Below are positions 13,390 through 23,571 of a DNA stretch of 64,000 nt, piece after piece. The DNA is from JACCXG01 sp963834305 (GTDB lineage Bacteria; Acidobacteriota; Vicinamibacteria; Vicinamibacterales; 2-12-FULL-66-21). The notes under the pieces were generated by a model. The model was given only the letters and a program-made list of their open reading frames with translations, searched no databases and was not told where the DNA came from. Each line of letters opens with the position of its first letter. Position 1 is the stretch's first letter. Made by a program: the position numbers and the translations under genes. Location of the stretch: positions 2,108,001 through 2,172,000 of the forward strand of contig CAWIAX010000003.1 of assembly GCA_963834305.1 (NCBI GenBank), given 5' to 3'.

Positions 13390-14469
13390 TCAGGCGTCGA
13401 CGACGACCGCTTCCAGGGAATAGATGGGCGGCAGCCAGTTGAACGCCAGATCCCAGTGATCGCCGCCATCACGGCTCATCACGATCTGGCCGCCCTGCGT
13501 GCCGAGGTAGACGCCGGGCGCGTCGAGCGTGTCGGCGGTCATCGCCATCCGCATCGCGTTGACGTAGGCGTTCGCCTGCGGCAGCCCGTTCGTCAACGCC
13601 TCCCACGACCCGCCGCGGTTCCGGCTCCGGTAGATCCGGAACGCGCCGCCGGGGGTGATGCGCGTTTCGTCCGACTGCTCGGGCACCACGAAGATCGTGT
13701 CGCCGTCCTGCGGCAGGACCGCCAGCGGAAACCCGAAGCGTGCCGGCAGGCCGTCCGAGATGTCGGTCCACGAATCGCCGGCGTCCTCGCTGCGGTAGAC
13801 GCCGCAGTGATTCTGCTGATAGAGCACCTCGGGACGCGAGGCATGCATCTCCATGTGGTGGACACACTGGCCGACCGGGGGAAACTTGTCGGGCAGGAAG
13901 TCGGCGCGCACCCCGCCGTTCTTCGGCTGCCAGGTCGCCCCGCCATCGTCCGACCGGAACGCCCCGGCCGCCGAGATGCCGACCATCAGCCGATCCGGCC
14001 GCGACGGGTCGAAGGCCATCGAGTGCACCATCATCCCGCCGGCGCCAGGCGACCACTGCTCCCGCGTCTCGTGCTCGGTGAGGCTCGCCACTTCCCGCCA
14101 CCCCTGCCCGCCGTCGTCGCTGACGAACAGGGCGCCGGGGTCCACCCCGGCATAGAGGCGGCCGGGCACCCGCGGATCGGGGCGGACGCACCAGATGCGC
14201 TCCACGGACTTGCCGCGCGCCTCGTCGAACCGGATGCCCGACGCCGGCTCGAGCCAGGTCGTGCCGAGATCGTCCGAGAAGCGCACGCCCGGACCCCACC
14301 AGCCGCTCTTGGCCGCCAGCGCCAGGCGGCCGCTCTCCGGCAGGTAGTTGACGTGGTTGACCTCGGTGCCCGCGAGGAAGGGGCCCGTCAGGGTCCAGCG
14401 CGAACGTCCGCTGTCCGCCTTCGCGAGGAAGCCGCCCTTGCGCGTGCCGATCAGCAACAGGACATGCAT
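13390..14469 (-). CDS. BNR/sortilin-like beta-propeller protein (exo-alpha-sialidase annotation type)
   Basis: 359-residue propeller lacking a clear signal peptide. It has several Asp-box-like repeats: SDDLGTTWLE, SDDGGQGWRE, SDDGGATWQP, SEDAGDSWTD and SRNRGGSWEA, each of the S-x-D-x-G-x-x-W type. It begins MHVLLLIGTRKGGF, typical of a widespread bacterial family usually annotated as exo-alpha-sialidase or glycosyl hydrolase, although the Arg triad of true sialidases is not evident. Function is therefore unknown; it may be a sugar-binding or scaffold protein. It lies between selB and the PQQ-like propeller on the same strand, 73 bases downstream of selB. Confidence 0.75.
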   Translation of the reverse strand: MHVLLLIGTRKGGFLAKADSGRSRWTLTGPFLAGTEVNHVNYLPESGRLALAAKSGWWGPGVRFSDDLGTTWLEPASGIRFDEARGKSVERIWCVRPDPRVPGRLYAGVDPGALFVSDDGGQGWREVASLTEHETREQWSPGAGGMMVHSMAFDPSRPDRLMVGISAAGAFRSDDGGATWQPKNGGVRADFLPDKFPPVGQCVHHMEMHASRPEVLYQQNHCGVYRSEDAGDSWTDISDGLPARFGFPLAVLPQDGDTIFVVPEQSDETRITPGGAFRIYRSRNRGGSWEALTNGLPQANAYVNAMRMAMTADTLDAPGVYLGTQGGQIVMSRDGGDHWDLAFNWLPPIYSLEAVVVDA

Positions 14470-14542
14470 GGTGTGCTCGAAAGAGCAGCCGCGGGGGGCT
14501 GCCAGCTTGAATGTGTCCCGCTATTTTATCCGGGACCAGGCC

Positions 14543-16447
14543 TCACAGGATCACGCGCTCGTCGCCGACGCGCCGGGTGACCCGCTGGCCGTCCAGGTAC
14601 TCGAGCAGCGGGACGGCGAACTTCCGGGACAGGCCGGTCAGGTCCTTGAACTCCTTGACGCCGAGCCGCGGGCTCCTGGTTTTCAGGACCTTGACGCTCT
14701 CGATCAGGCCGCGCAGCGCCTCGCGGTCCACGGTCATCTCGTCGCTGACCCTGACCAGCGCCTGGTCCCGGATCATGAGCTGCACGATGCGCCGGGCCGC
14801 CGGCGCGTCCAGCCCGAGCGCCGCGATGACTTCGTCGGCCGCCGGCGCCTGCAGGCCGAGGGCGCGATAGCGGGCCGCGAGCAGGTCGCGGATCCGTGCC
14901 TCTTCCTGCCCGAGTGTCACCGTCCGTCCGAAGGCGTGGACGACATCCTGCCCGGTCGCGACCTGCCGGCGGGTCTCGAGCTCCTCGACAGCCGCCCGGA
15001 ACAGCGCCGCCGGCACCTCGCGCGGCAGGCGCCCGCGCAGATCCTCGCGGCCCACTCCCGCGAGCAGCGGATTGTGCGCGTGGAACGCCCGCACCTCGTC
15101 GAGCAGCCGGTCGCACAGGCGCTCGAACGCATTCGTCGACACGACGACGAGCGGGGCGTCGCCGATTGCGCGGATGCGGCCGGTGACCACGAGCGCCCGC
15201 AGGACGGCGGCGGCCCCCTCCGGCAGCAGGCCGAGGCGGCCGACCACGCCAGGCACATCGATCGTCCGGACGCCGGCATCCTCGACCAGGCCGAGCACGC
15301 GCTCGTCGAGCGTGCCGCGCTGCATCGCCGCCAGCCGCTCGCGCACGGCCGGGTCCAGGCGGCGGTGCCTGGCCGGCCGCGCGTCGAGGATCTCGCCGCC
15401 GCCCAGCGTGATCATCGGCGAGTACTGCCGCACGATGAAGCGATCGCCCGGCAGCGCCACCGTGGGGCGCTCGAGGCGGATCCGCGCGAACGCCGCCTCG
15501 CCGGCCTCCAGCACATCCTGCCCGACCAGTACGACGTGTCCCATGATCTCCGCGGTGCCGGCGTGGAACCGTACCCGCTTTCGCCGGACGATCGGCGCGG
15601 GCGCCGAAGCGAGCAGCTCGAGGTGCACGTCGAACAGCGCGGTCGGCGTCAGCGTGCCGGGCGGGGCCAGGACCATGCCGCGCTCCACGTCCGCCAGCTC
15701 CACGCGCTGCAGGTTGAGCGCCGTGCGCATCCCCGCGCTGGCCTCCTCGACGGCTACCCCGTGCACCTGGATGCCTCGCACCCGGGCCGGCTGCCGGCCC
15801 GGCAGCACCTCGACGTCGTCTTCCCGGTGCACGCGGCCCGCGATCAGCGTGCCCGAGACGACGGTGCCGAAGCCCCGCATCGTGAAGGCGCGGTCGATGG
15901 GCAGCCGGAACACGCGCGCCGGATCCTTCGGAGCCACCTGTGCGGCACAGCTCCGGAGCGCGGCGAGCAGCTGCGGCAGCCCCTCGCCCGTCACGGAGCT
16001 GACGCGCAGGATCGGCGCGCCTTCGAGGAAGGTGCCCTTGACCAGCTCGTGCGCCTCCATCTCGGCCAGGTCCGCCAGCTCCGGGTCTGCCGCGTCGATC
16101 TTCGTGAGCACGGTCAGCCCCCGCTGGACGCGCAGCAGCGAGCAGATCTCCAGATGCTCCCGCGTCTGGGGCATGACGGACTCGTCGGCGGCCACGACGA
16201 GCAGCACGGCGTCGATCCCGCCCGCGCCGGCCAGCATGTTCTTGACGAACCGCTCGTGCCCCGGCACGTCCACGAACCCGATCGCCGTGCCGTCGTCCAG
16301 CGTCAGGTTGGCGAATCCGAGGTCGATGGTGATGCCGCGCTCCTTCTCCTCCTTGAGCCGGTCGGCATCGATGCCGGTCAGCGCCTTCACAAGGGCCGTC
16401 TTGCCGTGATCGATGTGGCCGGCGGTCCCGACGATGATGTGAGACAT
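14543..16447 (-). CDS. selB: Selenocysteine-specific translation elongation factor SelB
   Basis: GTPase that delivers Sec-tRNA to UGA codons next to a SECIS hairpin. The 634-residue protein has G1 GTAGHIDHGKT at residues 7-17, DVPGH at 60-64 and TKID at 115-118, EF-Tu-like domains II-III, and a C-terminal array of winged helices ending in RKFAVPLLEYLDGQRVTRR. Full length argues for a working factor. The start is MSHIIVG at 16447, with an extra ATG immediately upstream at 16450. It is divergent from an NmrA-like gene across a repeat-bearing intergenic region. Neither selA, selD nor a recognisable tRNA-Sec is in the window, and I did not identify a selenoprotein gene here. Confidence 0.93.
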   Translation of the reverse strand: MSHIIVGTAGHIDHGKTALVKALTGIDADRLKEEKERGITIDLGFANLTLDDGTAIGFVDVPGHERFVKNMLAGAGGIDAVLLVVAADESVMPQTREHLEICSLLRVQRGLTVLTKIDAADPELADLAEMEAHELVKGTFLEGAPILRVSSVTGEGLPQLLAALRSCAAQVAPKDPARVFRLPIDRAFTMRGFGTVVSGTLIAGRVHREDDVEVLPGRQPARVRGIQVHGVAVEEASAGMRTALNLQRVELADVERGMVLAPPGTLTPTALFDVHLELLASAPAPIVRRKRVRFHAGTAEIMGHVVLVGQDVLEAGEAAFARIRLERPTVALPGDRFIVRQYSPMITLGGGEILDARPARHRRLDPAVRERLAAMQRGTLDERVLGLVEDAGVRTIDVPGVVGRLGLLPEGAAAVLRALVVTGRIRAIGDAPLVVVSTNAFERLCDRLLDEVRAFHAHNPLLAGVGREDLRGRLPREVPAALFRAAVEELETRRQVATGQDVVHAFGRTVTLGQEEARIRDLLAARYRALGLQAPAADEVIAALGLDAPAARRIVQLMIRDQALVRVSDEMTVDREALRGLIESVKVLKTRSPRLGVKEFKDLTGLSRKFAVPLLEYLDGQRVTRRVGDERVIL

Positions 16448-16466
16448 CATTGGTATTGTCATCGAA

Positions 16467-16507
16467 GCTGGAGAGCTGGGGAACTGGGGAATCGGGGACC
16501 GTTGGGG
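16467..16507. repeat. Degenerate octamer tandem repeat (TCCCCAGN type)
   Basis: Between selB and the NmrA-like gene, the plus strand reads as consecutive eight-base units GCTGGAGA, GCTGGGGA, ACTGGGGA, ATCGGGGA and a nine-base CCGTTGGGG. The complementary unit is TCCCCAGC/T. The same unit recurs in the intergenic array at 42051-42131, so this is a dispersed family rather than chance. It has no coding potential and does not form a hairpin. Confidence 0.6.
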
Positions 16508-16541
16508 TGCGCGCGAGCGTCCAACGGCGCTGGAGGCAGTG

Positions 16542-17408
16542 ATGAAGATTCTGGTCACGGGCGGAACGGGAACGGTCGGGTCGCTGGTGGTGCGTGGACT
16601 GGCTGAGCAGAAGCATGACGTCAAAGTGCTGACGCGGGATCCGGCGAAGGCGGCGGCGCAGGCCGGGGTCGAGCCGGTGGCGGGCAACCTGCTCGAGCCG
16701 GCCACGGTCCGCCGGGTGTTCGACGGCGTGGACGCGGTGTTCCTGCTGAACGGCGTCAGCCAGACGGAATCGGCCGAGGGACTGATGGCGGTGAACGGCC
16801 TGAAAGAGGCCGGGGTGAAGCGGGTCGTCTATCTGTCGGTGCAGGATGCGGACACCGCGGCGTGGCTGCCGCACTTCGGCTCGAAAGTCGGCGTCGAAGA
16901 GGCGATCAAGCGGTCCGGCGTGGCGTACACGATCCTGCGGCCGAACAACTTCTACCAGAACGACTACTGGTTCAAGGACGCCCTGCTGCAGCACGGGGTC
17001 TATCCGCAGCCCCTGGGCAATGCCGGCGTGGCCCGGGTGGACGTGCGCGACATCGCCGACGCGGCGGTGGCCGCGCTGACGGCGCCGGGGCATGACGGGG
17101 AGACCTACGATCTCAGCGGTCCCGAGGATGTCACCGGCGAGGGGACGGCGCGCGTCTGGAGCGAGGTGCTGAAGCGCCCGATCGCCTATGGCGGCGACGA
17201 CCTGGACGCCTGGGAGCAGCAGTTCCTGCACTACATGCCCGAGTGGATGGTCTACGACTTCAAGGCGATGTACGCCTTCTTCCAGAAAACAGGGCTGAAG
17301 GGATCGAAGACTGGCGCGGAGCGCCAGGCGCGGCTGATCGGACATCCGGCGCGGCCGTTCGAGGCCTTCGCCCGGGAGACGGCCAAGGCCTGGGGCGGGG
17401 GAGCGTAA
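16542..17408 (+). CDS. NmrA-like NAD(P)-binding SDR (atypical)
   Basis: 288-residue atypical short-chain dehydrogenase: MKILVTGGTGTVGSLVV holds the N-terminal GxxGxxG nucleotide site, and the rest matches NmrA/QOR2-type proteins that sense or reduce quinones or NADP. The YxxxK catalytic pair of classical SDRs is absent, as expected for this group. A GGAGG ribosome site five bases before the ATG at 16542 decides the start over the GTG one codon upstream. It is divergent from selB and followed after seven bases by a secreted peptidase gene; the two may share a transcript but nothing suggests a common function. Confidence 0.85.
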   Translation: MKILVTGGTGTVGSLVVRGLAEQKHDVKVLTRDPAKAAAQAGVEPVAGNLLEPATVRRVFDGVDAVFLLNGVSQTESAEGLMAVNGLKEAGVKRVVYLSVQDADTAAWLPHFGSKVGVEEAIKRSGVAYTILRPNNFYQNDYWFKDALLQHGVYPQPLGNAGVARVDVRDIADAAVAALTAPGHDGETYDLSGPEDVTGEGTARVWSEVLKRPIAYGGDDLDAWEQQFLHYMPEWMVYDFKAMYAFFQKTGLKGSKTGAERQARLIGHPARPFEAFARETAKAWGGGA

Positions 17409-17415
17409 GCGGGCG

Positions 17416-18738
17416 ATGTTCCTGTCCCGTTCCGTGCTCTGGGCTGCCCTGGGCGCGCCCCTCGCGGCGGCGGTCGCCGTCGCGCCGCCGGCCGTCCTGG
17501 GGCAGCCGGTCGCCGTCGCGGCGGCCGCGCAGCCCGAGGCGGATGTGTCGCGCATCATCGGCAGCCGGGGCTTCAAGGAGGCGTCCGCGTTCCTCGAGGC
17601 GGATCACGACCGGCTGGTCCGGGAACTGATCGCGCTGACCGAGATCCCGGCCCCGCCGTTCAAGGAGGCGCGGCGTGCCGCGGCCTATCTCGAGCACCTG
17701 CGCCAGCTCGGCCTGAGCGATGTCGAAGCGGACGCGGAAGGCAACGTGATGGGGCTGCGGAAGGGCACCGGCCGCGGCGGGCTGCTGGCGGTCGTGGCGC
17801 ACCTCGACACGGTGTTCCCGGAAGGCACCGACGTCACGGTCAAGCGCGACGGCACGCGGCTGATGGCGCCAGGCGTGGGCGACGACACCCGCGGCCTGGC
17901 GGCACTGCTCTCGGTGATCCGCGCGATGGCGGCCGCGAAGCTCCGGACCGAGGCCGGCATCCTGTTCGTGGGGAGCGTGGGCGAGGAGGGGGAGGGAGAC
18001 CTCCGCGGCGTGAAGTTCCTCCTGACGCGCGGCAAGTACAAGGGCCGCATCACGCGGTTCCTGGCGATCGACGGCAACGGCTCCGGCTCGATCACCCGGG
18101 GCGGCGTCGGCAGCAAGCGCTACCGGGCCACGTTCAGCGGCCCGGGTGGCCACAGCTACGGCGCGTTCGGCCTCGTCAACCCGGCCTATGCGCTGGCGGC
18201 GGCGATTGCCGCCTTCGCCAAAACGCCGGTGCCGTCCACGCCGAAGACCACCTTCAACGTTGGCGTCCTCGCCGGCGGCACGTCGGTGAACGCGATCCCA
18301 GCGTCGGTCGCGATGGATGTCGACATCCGATCGGAATCGTGCGCGGAACTGAAGAAGGTGGACGACCGCTTCCTGGCCATCGTCAGGCGGGCGGCCGACG
18401 ACGAGAACCGCGTGCGCTCGACGCGGGAGGGGCGAGTCACCGTCGATCCGAAGGTCATCGGCGACCGTCCCTGCGGCGAAACGCCGCTGGACGCCCCGCT
18501 GCTCGGGACGGCGAGCGCCGTCGTGCGGGCGTTCGGCCTGACCCCGTCGTACGGCATCGGCAGCACCGACAGCAACATCCCGATGGCGATGGGCCTCCCG
18601 GCGCTGACCATCGGCCACGGCGGGGGCGGCGACCGTTCACATGCGCCGGACGAGTGGACCGACGTCGATCCGGCGCGCAGCGCCCGCGGCGTCGCCATCC
18701 TGCTGGCGGTTGTCCTGTCGGCGGCCGGCCTCGCGTGA
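17416..18738 (+). CDS. Secreted M20-family metallopeptidase
   Basis: 440-residue zinc aminopeptidase or carboxypeptidase relative with an N-terminal signal region of about 35-40 residues (hydrophobic, Ala-rich, ending near AAAAQPEA). Metal and catalytic residues are visible: AHLDTVF (His and the Asp two residues on), GVGDDTRG (bridging Asp), GSVGEEGEGD (catalytic Glu pair) and the C-terminal HGGGGDRSH metal region. The dimerisation domain between about residues 220 and 330 contains the SYGAFGLVNPAYAL segment. It resembles tripeptidase-like (PepT) or carboxypeptidase G2-like members; substrate unknown. Export suggests peptide scavenging outside the inner membrane. Confidence 0.86.
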   Translation: MFLSRSVLWAALGAPLAAAVAVAPPAVLGQPVAVAAAAQPEADVSRIIGSRGFKEASAFLEADHDRLVRELIALTEIPAPPFKEARRAAAYLEHLRQLGLSDVEADAEGNVMGLRKGTGRGGLLAVVAHLDTVFPEGTDVTVKRDGTRLMAPGVGDDTRGLAALLSVIRAMAAAKLRTEAGILFVGSVGEEGEGDLRGVKFLLTRGKYKGRITRFLAIDGNGSGSITRGGVGSKRYRATFSGPGGHSYGAFGLVNPAYALAAAIAAFAKTPVPSTPKTTFNVGVLAGGTSVNAIPASVAMDVDIRSESCAELKKVDDRFLAIVRRAADDENRVRSTREGRVTVDPKVIGDRPCGETPLDAPLLGTASAVVRAFGLTPSYGIGSTDSNIPMAMGLPALTIGHGGGGDRSHAPDEWTDVDPARSARGVAILLAVVLSAAGLA

Positions 18739-18778
18739 CGCCCCAGGACGCGCATCCGGCCGGGCGCGGCTGACAGGG

Positions 18779-18784
18779 TATACT
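18779..18784 (+). promoter_or_regulatory. Possible -10 box (TATACT)
   Basis: TATACT lies 63 bases before the start of the SnoaL-like gene, in the gap after the M20 peptidase. The expected -35 region 17 bases upstream has no TTGACA-like sequence, so this is a weak candidate only. Confidence 0.25.
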
Positions 18785-18847
18785 CCGCTCATTCTCCCGG
18801 GCCCCGCCGGTACGGCCGTCCCCCACGAATGGAAAGCGAGGGGTGAG

Positions 18848-19270
18848 ATGACTCGCGCGGATATCGAACAGCGGCTCGCCGCTCATCAGGCCGGGTTCCT
18901 GGCTCGCAGCGCCGACGCGCTGGCCGCGACCCACGCACCCGAGGGCACCTTCCAGAGCCCGGCGCACGGGGTGGTGCGCGGGCGCGAGGCCATTCGCGAG
19001 GTCTACCTCTACTGGTACCGCGCCTTCCCGGATTTCATGCTGCAGTGGGGCGCGCCCGTCATCGAGCCGCCGCGGGCCGCGGTATTCTGGGACTTCCAGG
19101 GCACGACCACCGGCCCGTTCTTCGGCGAGGTGAAGCCGGGCACGTTCGTCCAGATGGTGGGGGCGGCCGAGTACACCTTCGGCGACGAGGGCATCGTCGC
19201 CGTGCGTCATATCTTCGACTTCTCAGCCGCGCTCGTCTCCGCCGGTGTGCTGAAGATCAAGCCGGCGTGA
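18848..19270 (+). CDS. SnoaL/NTF2-like ester cyclase family protein
   Basis: 140-residue cone-shaped alpha+beta barrel protein of the NTF2-like superfamily. Family features include HQAGFLARSADALAATHAPEGTF at the start, the FxSPAHGVVRGREAIREVY region and the pocket-forming segment WDFQGTTTGPF. Such proteins are often small-molecule isomerases, cyclases or binding proteins; no conserved catalytic residue lets me pick one. The ATG follows a GAGGGG ribosome site. It is 16 bases upstream of the ABC exporter ATPase and may be its operon leader. Confidence 0.78.
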   Translation: MTRADIEQRLAAHQAGFLARSADALAATHAPEGTFQSPAHGVVRGREAIREVYLYWYRAFPDFMLQWGAPVIEPPRAAVFWDFQGTTTGPFFGEVKPGTFVQMVGAAEYTFGDEGIVAVRHIFDFSAALVSAGVLKIKPA

Positions 19271-19286
19271 CCGGTCCACCGCCGAG

Positions 19287-20014
<728 letters not shown>

Positions 20015-20021
<7 letters not shown>

Positions 20022-22384
20022 TCCGCCCGCTCGACAGGAAGCTGCTGCGTGACCTCTGGGCGCTCAAGGGCCAGGCGCTCGCCATCAGCCTCGTCATCGG
20101 GGCTGGCGTGGCGATGTTCATCATGTACCTGAGCACCTTTGATTCGCTCCGGCTCACGCAGCAGACCTACTACGACCGCTACCGGTTCGGACAGGTGTTT
20201 GCCGGGCTGACGCGGGCGCCGCTGGCCCTGCGGTCGCGCGTTGCCGAAATCCCCGGCGTCGCGCGCGTGGACGCCCGGGTGGTGGTCGACGTCGCCCTTG
20301 ACGTGCCCGACCTGTCCGAGCCGGCGACCGGCCGCCTGATCGGCATCGATGTGCCGGCCCGGCCGATGCTGAACGACGTCTTTCTGCGGCGCGGGCGGCG
20401 GCCGGCTCCCGGCCATCCCGATGACGTGCTGGTCAGCGAAGCCTTTGCGCTGGCGCGCGGGCTCGGTCCCGGCGATCGGGTCGGCGCCCTCGTCAACGGC
20501 CGGCGCCGCAACCTGGAGATCGTCGGCATCGCCCTGTCGCCGGAGTACATCTACAGCATCCGTCCGGGAGAGATCGTGCCGGACGACGCCCGCTTCGGCG
20601 TGTTCTGGATGCACGGCCGCAGCCTGGCCGCCGCGTTCGACATGGAAGGGGGCTTCAACAACCTCACGCTGACGTTGCTCCCCGGTGCCTCCGCGCCGGA
20701 CGTGATCGCGCGTCTCGATCGGTTGCTCGCCCCCTACGGCGGCCTCGGCGCGGTCCCGCGCGAGCTGCAGATGTCGCACTGGTTCCTCGACAACGAGCTG
20801 AAGCAGCTGCAGAACGTCGGGCTGGTGCTGCCAATCGTCTTCCTGCTCGTGGCCGCCTTCCTGTTGAACGTCGTGCTGACGCGGATCGTGTCGGTCCAGC
20901 GCGAGCAGATCGCGGCGCTCAAGGCGCTCGGCTACTCCAACCGCGAGCTGGCGTGGCACTACACCAAGCTCAGCCTGCTGATTGGCGCCGCCGGCGGGCT
21001 GATCGGGCTGGTCGCCGGGGCCTGGATGGGGCGCGGCATGACGTCGCTCTACAACGATTTCTTCCGCTTTCCCACGCTCTCGTATCGCCTGCCACCGGCT
21101 GTCGTGCTCGGCGGCGTCGCGGTCAGCTTCGCCGGCGCCGTGCTCGGCGGTCTCAACGCGGTGCGCAAGGCCGCCGCCCTGCCGCCTGCCGAAGCGATGC
21201 GTCCGGAGCCGCCGGCCCGCTACCGGCGCAGCCTGCTCGAACGCGCCGGCCTGGCGCGCTACCTGTCGGCGCCGGTCCGCATGATCCTGCGGAACGTCGG
21301 CCGGCACCCCGCGCGGGCGGCCACCTCGATCATCGGCATCGCCGCGGCGGTGGCGATGCTGATCCTCGGCACCTTTTTCCTCGATTCGATCGGCGTGCTG
21401 ATGGACGTCCAGTTCTTCGTCCAGCAGCGGCAGGACGCCACCCTGACGTTCGTGCTGCCGGCGTCGGGCCGCGCGATCAACGATGTGCGGCGGCTGCCCG
21501 GCGTGATCAGCGCCGAACCGATGCGCGCCGTACCGGCCCGGCTCAGGGCCGGGCACCACGCCCGCATCGTGTCGGTGCAGGGGCTGGTGGCGCAGCCCGA
21601 GCTCAATCGCGTGGTGGACGTCACGGGCGGGGCGGTGCGGCTGCCGTCCGGCGGCCTGGTGCTGTCGCTGAAGCTGGCGGAAGTGCTCGACGCCGACGTC
21701 GGCGACCTGGTGACCGTCGAGGTCCTCGACGGCCGCCGGCCGACGGTGCAGGTGCCGGTGTCGGGCATCGTGGAGGAATACATGGGAACCGCGGCCTACA
21801 TGGAGATCCAGGCGCTCCGCCGGCTGATCGGCGACGGCCATTCGCTGTCGGGCGCCTTCCTGAAGATCGACCCGGGACAGGCCGACGTCCTCTACCGGCG
21901 CCTGAAGGCCATCCCGTTCGTGGCTGGCGTCGGCCTCAAGCGGAGCGCCATCGAGAGCTTCGAGAAGACGCTGGCCGAGACGTTCTATGTGATGATCTTC
22001 TTCAACCTGCTCTTCTCCAGCGTCATTGCCTTCGGCGTCGTCTACAATGCCGCGCGCGTTTCGCTGTCCGAGCGGAGCCGCGAGCTGGCCAGCCTGCGGG
22101 TGCTCGGCTTCACGCGCGGGGAGATCTCGCTCATCCTGCTCGGCGAGCTGGCGGTGGTGGTCGTGGCGGCCATTCCCATCGGCATGCTGGGGGGATACGT
22201 GGCGGCGAGCCTGCTGGTTGCCGCCTTCAACACCGAGCTCTACCGCTTCCCGGTTGTCGTCACGCCGCGGACCTACGGCTACGCCGCCACCGCGGTCCTC
22301 ACCGCCGCCGCCGCGTCGGGGCTGGCGGTGCGGCGCCGGCTCGATCACCTGGACCTCGTCGCCGTGCTGAAGACCCGCGAATGA
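20015..22384 (+). CDS. ABC transporter permease with two FtsX domains
   Basis: 789-residue inner-membrane permease. Membrane segments are at about residues 18-40 (ALAISLVIGAGVAMFIMYLS), then a periplasmic domain, and a first FtsX block from about 265 to 395 (VLPIVFLLVAAFLLNVVLTR). A second transmembrane start at about 440 (SIIGIAAAVAMLILGTFFL) leads into another periplasmic domain and a C-terminal FtsX block (IFFNLLFSSVIAFGVVYNAA, ELAVVVVAAIPIGMLGGY). This double arrangement resembles large lipoprotein- or lipid-export permeases rather than four-helix MacB. The start ATG overlaps the ATPase stop by seven bases; its stop overlaps the adaptor start (ATGA). Cargo unknown. Confidence 0.9.
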
Positions 22385-23571
22385 CCTCCCGCATCCTGCG
22401 TTTCGCCATCGTCGCCGCGGTCCTGGCCGCGCTCGCCTACTGGGCGTTCCGCGCGCGGCCGGTGCCGGCCGACTTCGCGACGGTCGTGCGCGGCCCGCTG
22501 GAGGTGACGGTCGAAGACGAGGGACGCACCCGCGTCGCCGACCGCTATGTCGTGTCGGCGCCGCTGCCGGGCAGCATGCGCCGGATCGAGCTCCAGCCGG
22601 GCGACCCGGTGGTCGCGCGGCAGACCGTCCTGGCGCAGTTCGTGCCGGCAGATCCCGCGCTGCTCGACGTGCGGACGCGCAGCGAGCTCGAGGCGCGCGT
22701 GCGTGCGGCGGAGGCGTCGCTCGGCGCCGCCCGCGCCGACCGCGAGCGCATTCTCGCGGAGCTGGGCTTCGCCAGGACCGAGCTGGCGCGCGCGCGTCAG
22801 CTCGTCAAGGATCGCGTCATCGCCCAGGCCGAGCTTGAGGTCACGGAGCGCCAGGTGCAGACGCTCGACCGCGCGCTGCAGTCGGCCACGTTTTCGGTTC
22901 AGGCATCGGAATACCAGGTCGAGGTCGCGCGGTCGAGCCTCCTGCAGACCCGCGGCGGGCCGGCGCGCGCAGCCATCCGGCTCTACTCCCCCGTTGACGG
23001 CGTCGTCCTCCGCCGGCTGCAGGAGAGCGAGGCCGTGGTGCCGACCGGGCAGCCGCTGCTCGAAGTCGGCAACCTCGCCAACCTCGAGATCGTGTCGGAC
23101 CTGCTTTCGAGCGAAGCCGTTTCGGTCAAGCCTGGCGCCGACGTCCGGATCGAGCAGTGGGGCGGTGAGCAGGCGCTCCGCGGCCGCGTCCGGCTCGTCG
23201 AGCCCTCGGGCTTCACGAAGATCTCGGCGCTCGGCGTCGAAGAGCAGCGCGTGAACGTCATCGTCGATTTCGTCGATCCGCGCGAGAAATGGCAGGCGAT
23301 CGGCGACGGCTACCGCGTCGAAGTCCGCGTCGTCGTCTGGAAGAAGGACGATGTGGTGAAAGTGCCGACCAGCAGCCTGTTCAGGCAGGGAACGCAGTGG
23401 GCGGTCTACCGGGTCGAGGACGAGACCGCGGTGCTGCGGACGGTGGAGATCGGCGGGCGGAACGGGCTCGAAGCCGAAGTGCTGTCGGGCGTCGAGCCGG
23501 GCGACCGGATTGTCGTCTACCCGAGCGAAGCGATCGAAGAGGGCGTCATGGTGGCTCCTCGCTCCCGTTGA
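22381..23571 (+). CDS. HlyD/MacA-family periplasmic adaptor
   Basis: 396-residue membrane-fusion protein with an N-terminal anchor at residues 5-22 (LRFAIVAAVLAALAYWAF), a split biotinyl-lipoyl domain (SAPLPGSMRRIELQPGD and RLYSPVDGVVLRRLQESE), a central coiled-coil hairpin of about 100 residues rich in Arg, Ala and Glu (roughly 90-190), and beta-barrel and membrane-proximal domains. It should link the preceding ABC permease to an outer-membrane channel, which is not encoded nearby. Start ATG is in an ATGA overlap with the permease. The 3' end overlaps the convergent amidohydrolase gene by 26 bases. Confidence 0.9.
   Translation: MTSRILRFAIVAAVLAALAYWAFRARPVPADFATVVRGPLEVTVEDEGRTRVADRYVVSAPLPGSMRRIELQPGDPVVARQTVLAQFVPADPALLDVRTRSELEARVRAAEASLGAARADRERILAELGFARTELARARQLVKDRVIAQAELEVTERQVQTLDRALQSATFSVQASEYQVEVARSSLLQTRGGPARAAIRLYSPVDGVVLRRLQESEAVVPTGQPLLEVGNLANLEIVSDLLSSEAVSVKPGADVRIEQWGGEQALRGRVRLVEPSGFTKISALGVEEQRVNVIVDFVDPREKWQAIGDGYRVEVRVVVWKKDDVVKVPTSSLFRQGTQWAVYRVEDETAVLRTVEIGGRNGLEAEVLSGVEPGDRIVVYPSEAIEEGVMVAPRSR

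Noticed and set aside
13390..14469. True sialidase activity for the BNR propeller protein
   Set aside because: Asp-box repeats are present but the catalytic Arg triad and Tyr/Glu pair of sialidases cannot be found.
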